DNA from: Pseudopyrenochaeta lycopersici
Taxonomy: Eukaryota; Ascomycota; Dothideomycetes; Pleosporales; Pseudopyrenochaetaceae
Direction of reading: 5' to 3'
Assembly: GCA_003313425.1 (NCBI GenBank)
Contig: NHZP01000056.1
Coordinates: 186,001-250,000 of the forward strand
Length of the DNA stretch: 64,000 nt
In this document: positions 42,834 through 52,858 of the stretch, piece by piece
How positions within the stretch are numbered: the first letter of the stretch is position 1
Layout of the letters: each line of letters begins with the position of its first letter
The notes under the pieces: generated by a model
The model's database searches: none
The model's input: only the letters and a program-made list of their open reading frames with translations
What the model was told of the DNA's origin: nothing
Made by a program: the position numbers and the translations under genes

Positions 42834-43162
42834 TATATAGATCCTATAACGCTACTCTGCTCTAAACCTAGTACCAAGATAAGGCCAGGGGTGAGGCCTT
42901 CCTGAGAGGATAGGGGTTTCCGTACCCGAATGGTGCCCGAATAGGCTTAAAGAATGGAATATTCAGGGGCTCTATTTTTACGGCGAAAGTTGTACACTAC
43001 AGTCACTTTTTTTTATTAAACTTTTTATACAAAAACTACTCACTAGCATCTAGAGATTCTTATTTTATAACTTGCAGCCCTAAACAGCAACGTGTATACT
43101 AAGATAGGGTTAGGGTTTACCCCTAAATATAGAGTTCTGCTGGGACGCACGGATCCCAGTCG
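42834..43162. other. Spacer with telomere-like inverted words
   Basis: 3' flank of the previous gene, then a TAGGGTTAGGG immediately followed by TTTACCCCTAAA (43105-43127): two TTAGGG-type words facing a CCCTAA-type word. The rest is AT-rich and gene-free. Confidence 0.5.
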
Positions 43163-46100
43163 CTTGATCAACAACAACATCACAGACAGAGAGCAGCGCA
43201 GAAAATCAGCCCACACGCTTATCGCAGTCAATCGAAGACTCTATATGTTTTCTTGAAGAGTATGGCGTTATTATCTGCAAGCAGCATGCGACTGCCGTAC
43301 AAAATCTTGATGTACATCTACAGAAGCATCACACTGTAGAACGCGAGACGCGCAAAGCAATCGTTGAACGCTATCAGGACAAGCAGATTAAGAGCCCGCA
43401 GGATGTCGAGTTACCGGGACCGCTGGGGCCGCCGATTCAAGAACTTGGGGAGCCGCTTGATGGCTTCCGCTGTGAAGAAGAATATTGTGGTGACATAACT
43501 ACTAATTTAAATGTACTAAAGATACATCTAAAAAAATCCACCAGCAATCATGGAAAGGCGAGACAAGTTCGCTATATGAAAAAGTAAAAGTTCAGACGTT
43601 CTTTCGCAGTGGAGGACAACAGCGATATTTTATTGTCAATGCAGGAGGTAGTACTGGCGGTTTGGTGGTGCCCCGTGAAGTGGCAGATGTGGTAGAGCAT
43701 CGGCTCGCGCAATGGAACGCAACAAAACAGATTCTCAAGGAAAGAGCGCAGGTTATGGAAGAGGAAATAGCAAAGACAGACAGGACTGGCTGGTTCAATC
43801 GGACAGGGTGGCCGGAACATTTTGCGAATCGTAATCTGGTACATCTTGCCCATCAGATCCGACTACCCGACCGAGGCGATACGAAGCTTAAGCTTGCAGC
43901 AGAGCTAGTCGAGCGACTAATAGAAAGAAGCGTAAAGGGACTATCAACACTTGCACGAGAGACAAGACGATGGCTAAAGAGCGCGCAGCGGAAAGAGCCC
44001 TACCCGCGACCGCTCGCTCGACTGCAAAACCCGGAGAGTCAGGCACGATATGCGAGCTACATGGTTAAGTTTATCTGCTACATGCTGCGTATCATCGCCG
44101 ACGAAGAGAGGGTGGTTCAGCGTGGCTATGGTATAGATAATGGCCGCGATGATGATAGTGATGGCGATAGCGTCGTGTCTGACAGTAGTGTGGATTTCAA
44201 GTCCCAGTCAGATCGAACGGGAAGCGACGCCGAAAGCGATGACAATGACCGCCCGCGCCGTAGCAAGAAGAAGAAGAAGAAGAATGGCATAGATATGATG
44301 AAGGATGCACGCGAGCTGTTCTGTTGGCACGGCGAGCAGAAGGTATTGGCGATACGGCTGTGGGACTGGCTAGACAAGGACCCCGAGGAGAATAGAGAAG
44401 CTCAGCTCGACGCACTGCTAGAGGTATTTGCATCGTTTATATTTCACAACTCAGGCGACCGGCCGCTTAGTAGTGGGTTGATTCATTTTCTAGCCGTTAT
44501 GGGTATTGACGCGGATATGGGGCGCTTACGCACTGCGAAGAACTATTCGTACATGCTGGCTGGAGTCGTATACTGCATACGCGTGCTTGGCGTAGAAAAG
44601 CTACTGCCGTCAGCACTCCGCGAAGAAAATTCAGACAGAGACCGTAAACGCTTCTTAAAGATGAGAAAGCAGTATCTTGCCGACGGCGCGTATAGCCCGA
44701 TGAGCGAGGCTATCAACATGTTGGCGTATGGGAAGTTTGTTGCGCTCGCAGCGGGCAATTCCGGCAATGCGTACTGGTCAGAGGATAAGACGATTTTTTA
44801 TCTCAACGGCCGACCGATTTATATCAGCCGCTTTCGCACTATGGCACAGAACACTGTCGCCGAGGCAGAGAGTATGCTGTGGCAAGAGCTGCTCTGGGTT
44901 GCGGGGGAGAGCGATCGATTTACTATCGCACTTGAGCGACTCGTTGACGATGTTACGTTTACTCGGCGAGGGGAGTCTTTTATTAATAATGCTGAGAATC
45001 AGCTGAATAACGGACTTAAGTGGATGCTCACACAGGCTGAGCAGAGCGGAGAGGGCCGTAGGCTTCAGTCGAGCGACGGGAAGTGGAAGGTAAAGCAGGT
45101 AAAGCGGTATCTGCGTTTGCTCAATCGCTTCTTGGAGCTACTGCTGCTGTGTGTGCATGTGACATCTGGGCAACCGGGCCGTGGATCTGAGGTAACGACA
45201 ATGCGGCATCGGAACGGGTCGCTGCAGGACCGCAATATCTTCATTATGGACGGACAGGTGATGACTGTGGTCCGCTATCACAAGTCGCAGTCACAGTGGG
45301 ACAAGCCGAAGATCGTGCCGCGCTTTCTTCCGCCGCGGTTGGGGCAAATTATGGTGGTGTACTTGGTATACTTGCAGCCGTTTCAGGAATATCTTACTGT
45401 AGAGGTGCTGGGCGGCAATATGAACGACTATGTATGGGCGGATGAGCAGGGACCGTGGGGGACGGATCGACTCACGCGTGTGCTCAAGCGAGAGACAGGT
45501 AAGAGGCTGGGCGTAGAATTGCATACGCTAGACTATCGACACACGGCAGTTGGCATCGGCAGAGTTGTTGTAGGAGAGTCGTTTAGCAGAGGGTATCAAG
45601 ACGAGGTCGGGGAAATTGAGGAGGCAGAGGTAGACGAGGCGGACGAAGACATCATCGAGCTACAGAACGCGCGGTCGACCGTAATAGGGGTAGGGAACTA
45701 CAGCGTGCCGATCGATATTATCAAGCATCTCAGCATACGCTCGATCGAGGCGTTCCGGCCGCTGAGTACGCTGTGGCATCGCTTCTTGGGGCTTAAAGGG
45801 CGGAAGGATGATCAAGAGGTATGGTCAGGCGGCACCGGTACGGTAAAAAAGCGGCTAGAGCGGAGTGACGAGGATGAAGGTCGAGACGAAAGGCTTGTTA
45901 TGCGGCCGAAAGAGACGCGAATGGAAGATGAGAGAAAAGATGCGGTCCGCAGGGCGATGCAGCAGGTGCTAGGTCGAGAAGACGTAGGGTTTCGATCTGT
46001 ACAGCAGGAGCAGGCAATACATGCTGTGCTCGATGGGCAGACACCGCTGGTAGTCGTGCTCCCGACGGGTGGGGGCAAGAGCTTGCTGTTTACTGTGCCG

Positions 46101-47609
46101 GCTTGTATAGAGAAAAATGGAGTAACGGTAGTTGTAGTACCGTATCGAGCGCTTATCACGGACTTGGTAGAACGCATACAAGCGTGCGGAATTGACTGTA
46201 TAGAGTGGAAGCACGGCGAGAGCAACCCGGCATCGATTGTAGTCGTCAGCGCAGACGTAGCAGGCGACATAACAAGCAACGGGAATTTTGTCAGCTACGC
46301 AGGGATGTTGAACAGCAAGGGAATACTGCGGCGGGTCGTTGTGGACGAGTGTCATCTTATCTTTACAGCAAGTGACTGGCGACAGAAGCTGGCGATGCTG
46401 AAGAATTTGCGGTTGTTGCCGTGCCCGCTGGTACTGCTCACAGCAACACTACCGCCGACGCGAGAGGGAGAGCTGGACAGAAGCATGATGATTCGGTGCG
46501 CGAGGTATATTCGAGCAAGCACGGTACGGCCGAATACGCGCTACTTTGTGTCATGGTGCGAGCGCGAGAAGCTGGACGAGACGGCGCTTATTATGTGCAA
46601 GCGACAACAGCGACTGCTACTGCATCGAGGGGAAAAGGGGGTGGTATACTGTCGGAGCAAACAGCAGTGTGACGATATGGCAGAGGCGCTAGGGTGTCTA
46701 AGCTATCACGCCGACGTACTTGACCGTGCAGGGCGGTTAGCAGAGTGGCTCGAGAAGGGCGGACTTATTGTAGCTACGTCGGCGCTGGGAACAGGGGTTG
46801 ATTACCCCGGGATTCTGTATATACTACACGTAGGGATGCCGTGGAGCATGGTTGACTACGCGCAAGAGAGTGGACGTGGAGGGCGAGGCGGCGAACGGGT
46901 TGACTCGGTGGTGCTGGTGGCGCAGGGTGAGGTAGAGCAGACGATGAAACAAAAGAGCGAGGACTTGGATGTGCAGGCAGTAGGCTTATTTTTAATAGGC
47001 AGCGGGTGTCGACGGGGGCTGATGAGCAGCTATCTTGACAGACAGCAGGTCAGCTGCAACGATATCGAGTCGGCTGGGTGCGATCGTTGTGGAGAGGGGC
47101 TGAGAGAGTGGCTGGATGAGCAAGAGAAGGCGAGCAGAGAGTGGCAGACGGTGCGAGAGAAGATGGATGAGCTACGGCATGGGTGTGTTATATGCTGGGT
47201 GCTTGGACAAGGGATAGAGGAACAAGAGGCTGTATGGACAGAGCACCGTACGATGCAGTGTACTGCGTACGATGGAGCAAGTGGGAGAGACGTAGATGCG
47301 TTTCGGCGGAAGATTTGGGATAAGGGAGGTATTCACAGCTGCAGGCGGTGCTGGGTAAGTCAAAAGTACTGCGCAACAGGGGAGGATGATAAGGCGAAAT
47401 GTCAATGGCCGAATGTAATTATACCGATGGTATTTGCAGCGATTGGGCTCGGCGACGGAGTAGAGGTTATACGAAAGTGTGGGTATACAGGCGATAGTAT
47501 CGAGGAGTATGCGAAGTGGCTTAGGGGGCGGTATAAAGAGCGAGTTTGGGGAGAGTTTTTTAGCAACGCGATGGTAACGGCGATACAGATTATACTACGA
47601 TTTAAGTAA
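43163..47609 (+). pseudogene. Telomere-linked RecQ helicase with recombinase-like N-terminus (5' frameshift)
   Basis: The long open frame (about 43570-47609, over 1340 codons) starts with KVQTFFRSGGQQRYF. Upstream, one frame (43163-43548) encodes two C2H2-like fingers (VIICKQHATAVQNLDVHLQK; FRCEEEYCGD ... IHLKKSTSNH). It joins the main frame only if one base is missing near 43550, and no ATG is evident, so the 5' end is damaged. Domains: fingers, then a recombinase-like region with GQPGRGSEVTTMR (box I-like), HKSQ and LHTLDYRHTAVGIGR (box II-like). The RecQ core follows: Walker A LPTGGGKSLL (about 46065), VVVDECHLI, LLTATLPP, ATSALGTGVDYPG and ESGRGGRGG, then a Cys-rich zinc region. Such genes sit near chromosome ends in many fungi. 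Confidence 0.82.
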
Positions 47610-49156
47610 GAAGAATAAGAAGAAGTAGAGAGCTAGAAATAGAAAAGTAAGGGAAATTAGAGATTCGTTTCTGTTAGGGACGGAAGTTTTATTCAAGCAA
47701 AGATAGTGATTCAAGTTGAGCGAAGGGCTTACGTGAGAGAAAAAGGGTCGGGGGTAGGCCCGTCTGGTGCAGAAAAAGAAGCAGAGCTTTGTAGAGAAGT
47801 AGAAAGAAAGAAGAGAAAGAAAAACCCGGCCGAACCGCTTAGGTTAGGGAGAAAGAGGGGAAAGAAGAGAAAGAAGAAACCGGGCCGAACCGCTTAGGTG
47901 TCACAAAGACCGGTACTAGAACTCGAGAGAGTCGCGTAAGGTTAGAAAATATTAAGTATAGAACTGTTGGTTGGGTTGTAATAGGTGTGGGTGGTGTCTA
48001 ACTAGTAGCGCGAGTTGGGGCGTAGGTCAGAACAGGATAGATTAGCGTGCAACGCGTAAGGTTAGACAAAGAGGCAAGTGCAGCAGGAAAGGAGGAGAAA
48101 AAAAGGCGCAGACCGGTTGGTGGGGCTTAAGGGAGGATGGTTGGGAGTTCCGCCCCGGGGGGGGGGGGGGGGCGGAAGTCATGTTTTTTTTTAGACCGCG
48201 CAGAAGAAAGAGATAAGTAGAGACAACTGGGCGAACCGCTTAGGTGTTATAAGGAGGGTTAGGGTGAAGGGTAGAAAGGCAGGAGAGTTGAGCAAAAGGA
48301 AAGAAAACGCGCGGAATTGCTTAGGTGTTACATGGAACGGGGGAGGAAAGGGTTAAAGTAGGGAAACCCCGGGCGATCTACTTAGGTGTCGCAAGAGAAG
48401 AAGTAGGAGAAGAAGAAAAACCCGGCCGAACCGCTTAGGTCAGGAGAAGGAAGAGAGAGCGCCCGCGAACCGCGAAATAGCAGAGAGAGGGGAGAGGATT
48501 TGGGTTCGGGCCGGATCGAAAGTCAGAAAGGCGGAAACTGACTTGCGTCCCCGTCGGAACGGAAGTCAGGGGCCGTAAGGAGTCACAAGATGAAAAACAA
48601 ACGTACGAAGACAATTGCTAGGTTTAGGAGATAGTTTAATAATTAGACAACCGCTTGAGGCTGGAAAGAGCGCGTACCCGGGTTCCCGTTATCCGTGACC
48701 CGTAACAGCGACCCGTAACAGCGACCCGTAACAGCAACCCGTAATGGCAGCCCGTAACTGCAACCCGTTTTTTAGCAGAGAGGGAGGAATAAGAGGCGGG
48801 AAAGGCGTCCGATTTAGGAGAAGAGGAGGGGTGGGTGGACTCGTTAGTGCAGAAAAGAAGCCGAGCGCAGCGGGACGAGAGGGCAAGGGTAAGGAAGAAA
48901 GGGTGGGTGGAGGGCCCGTTAGGTGTCACAAAGAGAAGAGAGGGCGGCCGTGAAGCGTAGAAGAAGGGGGAGGCAGCATAAAGTTCCGTTCGGGTCGGAA
49001 CCGAAATCAGAAAGATAACACCGACCCGGTCCGTAGAAGAAGAGAGATACGCGTAAGGTGTCACACGAAGAGGTATTGCAAGAAAGAGAGAAGTACATAG
49101 AGAACCGCTTAGGTTAGGAGATAAATGGGATGGTTAAAGGCAACCGCTTAGATTAA
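47610..49156. repeat. Purine-rich subtelomere-like block with CCGCTTAGGT repeats
   Basis: A strongly G/A-rich plus strand with no gene. About a dozen irregularly spaced copies of ACCGCTTAGGTGTCACA or shortened forms occur, at about 47833, 47889, 48234, 48316, 48377, 48430, 48915, 49050, 49103 and 49141, with degenerate GCGTAAGGT forms at 47935 and 48055. Also present are a run of 16 G (48157-48172) and a 13-bp tandem repeat. Small open frames rich in Arg/Lys are by-products of the composition. Confidence 0.6.
48697..48767 (+). repeat. 13-bp tandem repeat
   Basis: Five and a half units of GACCCGTAACAGC; the first three are identical and the later ones are diverged (AACCCGTAATGGC, AGCCCGTAACTGC). 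Confidence 0.85.
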
Positions 49157-49635
49157 AAGAAGAAGAAGAAGAGAAAGAAGAAGAATAGTAGGAAGATAAA
49201 ATTATAGAAAAAGAAAATATAGAAGAAAAGGGAAAGAGAAAGAAGTAGATAAATATAAAAGTAGAGTTATTAGTATAGTAGATTAGTAAAGTAGAATTAA
49301 AGAGAAATAAAAATAAAGAATAATAAAATAGTATGAGGGTTAGAGAAGAGGTAAAAAGGGTTAGATTGTAATAGAGAGAAAGGGATAAATAGTAGAGTAG
49401 AGATAGAGTAGGCAGAGGTAAGGGTAAGTGGGAGGAAAATAAGAATAAGGTAGATAGAGAAAGAGTTATAATGTAGTATAGGGAGTTATTAAAGGAGAAG
49501 AAGAGTAAGTAGAGAGAAATTAAATAAGGATTAGAGTTTAATAGATTAAAAGTTAGTAAAGAATGATTTTTAAGGTAGGGAGGTAGTAGAAAAAATAATA
49601 AAAGGTAATAGAGGATAATAAAGGAGAAGATAATA
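49157..49635. other. Cytosine-depleted tract, left part
   Basis: Nearly 480 bp on the plus strand with a single C (about 49422) although G is common. A, G and T only, with scattered GGGTTAG words. Continues at 51484 after the pogo element. Confidence 0.75.
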
Positions 49636-51481
49636 ACGTGAGCGGCAAGCGAAACGCCCAGGTAAGCGAAACGCCCACTCTTGCCAAGACCACACCTCCT
49701 TCTACCTTCAACTGCAATGTCTCAACAACTTAATATTGAATTACTCCCTTGTGAGGATAGAATTATCTTAGCTATCCAAGCAATGAAAAAAGACGCGATA
49801 TTAAGTGATCGACGAGCTGCAGCAGTCTACAACGTTCCTAGAAGGACTCTCCGCGACCGACGCGCTGGAAAGCTTTCACGACGCGACAGCCAACCCAACT
49901 CGTCAAAGCTTAACAGGCACGAGGAAGACGCGATTATCCAATATATAAGGAAGCTAGACGCGCGAGGATTTGCCCCTACACTGTCTTATCTCCGTGAGAT
50001 AGCGAATCAGTTGCTAGCTGCTCGTGGTAGTGGCCAGGTGGGAGAAAAATGGGCCAGAAACTTCGTCTCTCGTAAGCCTGAGATTAAATCCCAACTAAGT
50101 AGGCCACGCGACTACCAGAGAGTCCTATGCAGCGATCCAGCTGTTATTAGCCCCTGGTTTGACCTTGTACGCAACATCAAAGCCAAGTACGGCGTCCTAG
50201 ATGAAGATACCTATAACTTTGACGAGACTGGCTTTACCATGGGCGTAGGAGGGTCCGTCAAGGTGGTAACTGCGTCTGAGAGACGTACTCGACCACTGGG
50301 GATACAACCTGGCAACCGCGAGTGGGTGACGTTGATTGCTGGTATCAACGCTATGGGCTGGACAATTCCACCCTTCATTATCTTCAAAGCCAAGAACCAC
50401 GACAAGTCCTGGTTGCCTGATCTATCTAAGGGCTGGCGTATAGGCCTTAGTAAGAACGGCTGGACCAACAACGAACTTGGTCTAGCCTGGCTACAGCACT
50501 TTATCCAGCATACAGCAGCCCGGACAGTAGGCAGTCACCGGCTACTAGTAATTGATGGCCACGAGAGCCATAATTCACTTGCCTTCCAGGATCTATGTGA
50601 GGAGAACAAGATAATTACCCTCTGTATGCCTTCCTATTCATCCCATATCCTGCAGCCGCTTGATGTGGGCTGCTTTGCGCTATTGAAGCAGGCATACCGG
50701 CGAGAGATTAGGGTCTTGGCAGACAGTCACATCACCCACATTGACAAAAAAGCATTCCTAGCTTCCTTTAAGGAGGTATTCGAGACCTCGTTCTCACAGC
50801 AGAATATTCTATCTAGCTTCCAAGCAACTGGCCTAGTCCCACACAGCCCAGAGGTGGTGCTATCAAAGCTTGAGGTGAAGCCTCGCACGCCGACACCACC
50901 TCTACCAGGGCCCACCCCCTGGCACCCCAAAACACCCAGCAACGCCTGGGAGATAGAGGCTCAAACAACACTAATTATGAAGAGGATTCGTGACCATAAG
51001 AGTTCCTCTCCTGATTCTATTATTGAGATGGTGTTACAAGTTAAAAAGGGATCAACATTAAAGGTACACTCACACACGTTGCTGGAAGCTAGAGTAGCTA
51101 GTCTTGAGCAGGCAAATAGAGCTGCTTCTGAGCGGAAAAAGCGTAAGAAAAAGCGGATCCAGCAGGGAGGGACCCTATCAAAGGAGGAGGGAGAGGACTT
51201 AATGACTCAGAGGGACGTTGATGCCCAACTTGAGGTGGAGAGGCGTGCGGAGAGGGCTCAAACAGGTGCTAGTACAAGGGGTATCCGACGCTGTAAAACT
51301 TGTGGAGAGGCAGGACACAATAAGCGCACGTGTAAGAAAGATATAGTAGAAGTAGAGGATTAATTTAAGCTACTATAAGCTGTAGTAGCTTTTTGTAGGA
51401 TTAAGTTGTTAACGTGCAAAGTTGTAAAGCTTGGTGGGGTGGGCGTTTCGCTTACCTGGGCGTTTCGCTTGCCGCTCACGT
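49636..51481 (+). mobile_element. pogo/Fot-type DNA transposon 2, intact
   Basis: 1846 bp, perfect 43-bp inverted repeats (49636-49678 and 51439-51481) beginning ACGTGAGCGGCAAGCG, each containing the word AAGCGAAACGCCCA twice in tandem. TA lies at both outer edges (49634-49635, 51482-51483). It separates two halves of a cytosine-free tract, and its own base composition is ordinary, so it is a clean insertion. Perfect repeats and an open gene indicate a recent arrival. Confidence 0.95.
49717..51363 (+). CDS. pogo/Fot-type DDE transposase with C-terminal zinc knuckle
   Basis: 548 aa from the ATG at 49717, chosen because it starts the conserved MSQQLNIELLP block. The N-terminal pogo helix-turn-helix (DRRAAAVYNVPRRTLRDRRA) is followed by a CENP-B-type region (GSGQVGEKWARNFVSRKPEI) and the DDE_1 core with Asp in NFDETGFTMG, LLVIDGHESHNS and HILQPLDVGCFALLK. 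A basic segment (RKKRKKKRIQQ) and a CCHC knuckle, CKTCGEAGHNKRTC, end the protein. It cuts and pastes at TA. The same N-terminus occurs in the broken relative at 60190-60823. Confidence 0.93.
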   Translation: MSQQLNIELLPCEDRIILAIQAMKKDAILSDRRAAAVYNVPRRTLRDRRAGKLSRRDSQPNSSKLNRHEEDAIIQYIRKLDARGFAPTLSYLREIANQLLAARGSGQVGEKWARNFVSRKPEIKSQLSRPRDYQRVLCSDPAVISPWFDLVRNIKAKYGVLDEDTYNFDETGFTMGVGGSVKVVTASERRTRPLGIQPGNREWVTLIAGINAMGWTIPPFIIFKAKNHDKSWLPDLSKGWRIGLSKNGWTNNELGLAWLQHFIQHTAARTVGSHRLLVIDGHESHNSLAFQDLCEENKIITLCMPSYSSHILQPLDVGCFALLKQAYRREIRVLADSHITHIDKKAFLASFKEVFETSFSQQNILSSFQATGLVPHSPEVVLSKLEVKPRTPTPPLPGPTPWHPKTPSNAWEIEAQTTLIMKRIRDHKSSSPDSIIEMVLQVKKGSTLKVHSHTLLEARVASLEQANRAASERKKRKKKRIQQGGTLSKEEGEDLMTQRDVDAQLEVERRAERAQTGASTRGIRRCKTCGEAGHNKRTCKKDIVEVED

Positions 51482-51483
51482 TA

Positions 51484-52080
51484 TTAGAGTTTGGAAGAAG
51501 TAAGAAGTTTAAATTTAAGAGTAGAAGAAGGATAAGGGGAGTATAATGAGTGTTAAAAAAGGAAAAAGAAGAAAGTAAGATAATATAAAAAGTGTAGAAA
51601 TAAGTAGATAGGAGTTAGAATTTATAAGAAAAGTTAAAGAAGTTTAGAAAGAAAAAGGTGTAAAAAAGGAAAGTAGAGTAAGGTAAAGTTGGAAGAGAAA
51701 GTAAGAAGATAAAAGTAAAAGAGAAGTAGGATTAGGGTTTTTAAGTTATTTAGATTTAGTGTTAAAAGTGTTTAGGGTTAGGAAGGGGTAAGAGAAGTTA
51801 AGTTGTAGAAAGAAGAGTAAAAAGAGGGGGAGGAAAAGATTAGGTTTAGAGGAAGTAAAGGTAGTAAGGAAAGAGTAAAGAAGAAGGGAAAAAAGAAAGT
51901 TAGAATGTTTAGGAAAGAAAAGTAGAAGTTTAAAGGGAAGGAAAGCTGTAAGAATAGTAAAAAAAAGATAAAAGGAGAGTTTAAAAAAGAGAAAAAAGAG
52001 TAAGGAGGTAAAAGAGTAAGTTCAGTAAAAAGACAGCAAGGTAGTAAAGGGTTAAAGTTGTAGAGAGGGTAAGGATTGTG
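51484..52080. other. Cytosine-depleted tract, right part
   Basis: About 460 bp (51484-51943) contain no C on the plus strand, and only a few appear up to 52050. Words such as TTAGGGTTT and TTTAGGGTTAGG recur. No gene. Confidence 0.75.
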
Positions 52081-52123
52081 GGGTGTGAACAGGTGTATGG
52101 GGTTCGGGTTAGGGCTAGAATTT

Positions 52124-52653
52124 TTGCCCCTGGGGGTGAAACCTCTTCTAATAGTAAGTTTAACGAATAAAAATTCTTGCCCCTAGGGGTAAAACCTCTA
52201 ATAATAATAAGTTTAACGAATAAAAATTCTTGCCCCCGGGGGTAAAACCTCTTACAGCGATAAGTTTAACGAGTAGAAATTCTTGCCCCTGGGGGTAAAA
52301 CCTCTTACAGCGATAAGTTTAATGAGTAGAAATTCTTGCCCTTAGGGGTAAAACCTCTTACAGCGATAAGTTTAACGAGTAGAAATTCTTGCCCCTAGGG
52401 GTAAAACCTCTTACAGCGATAAGTTTAACAAGTAGAAATTCTTGCCCCTGGGGGTAAAACCTCTTACAGCGATAAGTTTAATAAGTAGAAATTCTTGCCC
52501 CTGGGGGTAAAACCTCTTACAGCGATAAGTTTAACAAGTAGAAATTCTTGCCCCTAGGGGTAAAACCTCTTACAGCGATAAGTTTAACGAGTAGAAATTC
52601 TTGCCCCGGGGGTTGAAACCTCTTATAACGGTAAGAAAAGTAATAGTAAGAAA
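52124..52653 (+). repeat. Ten 53-bp tandem repeats with central palindrome
   Basis: Units begin at 52124, 52177, 52230, 52283, 52336, 52389, 52442, 52495, 52548 and 52601, exactly 53 bp apart. Each starts TTGCCCCTAGGGGTAAAACC or a close variant (CCCCTGGGGG, CCCCCGGGGG, CCCTTAGGGG) and continues through CAGCGATAAGTTTAA. The first two or three and the last unit are the most diverged, as expected of unequal exchange. The palindrome CCCCTAGGGG recurs singly upstream of the next two genes. Confidence 0.95.
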
Positions 52654-52722
52654 AGGTAGGTGCATAGTCGCATTTCTACAGCCTTGCGACTTAGTGCAGC
52701 GTGTGACGGCTAAGTTCGTTTA

Positions 52723-52732
52723 CCCCTAGGGG
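52723..52732. promoter_or_regulatory. CCCCTAGGGG palindrome upstream of the DUF3723-like gene
   Basis: Same 10-bp palindrome and trailing TAAAAC word as in the 53-bp array, 127 bp before the gene's ATG. A partial copy (CCTAGGGG) lies at 52782-52789. Could be a transcription-factor site; inference. Confidence 0.5.
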
Positions 52733-52858
52733 CTAAAACTAGCCTAACCGAGATTCGTCGGGTCACGTCCAGTCCTTTGCACCTAGGGGCAAGATGCGCT
52801 ATTAGTATAAAGCCCGCTCTCCTAAATTCTATCGCCTTATCCTCTCAGAACACTAACA

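Noticed and set aside
47700..48960. Small open frames rich in Arg and Lys, or their antisense
   Set aside because: They are produced by purine-rich composition and have no start context, introns or domain-like content.
52124..52653. CRISPR array
   Set aside because: Units are direct 53-bp repeats without unique spacers, in eukaryotic DNA.
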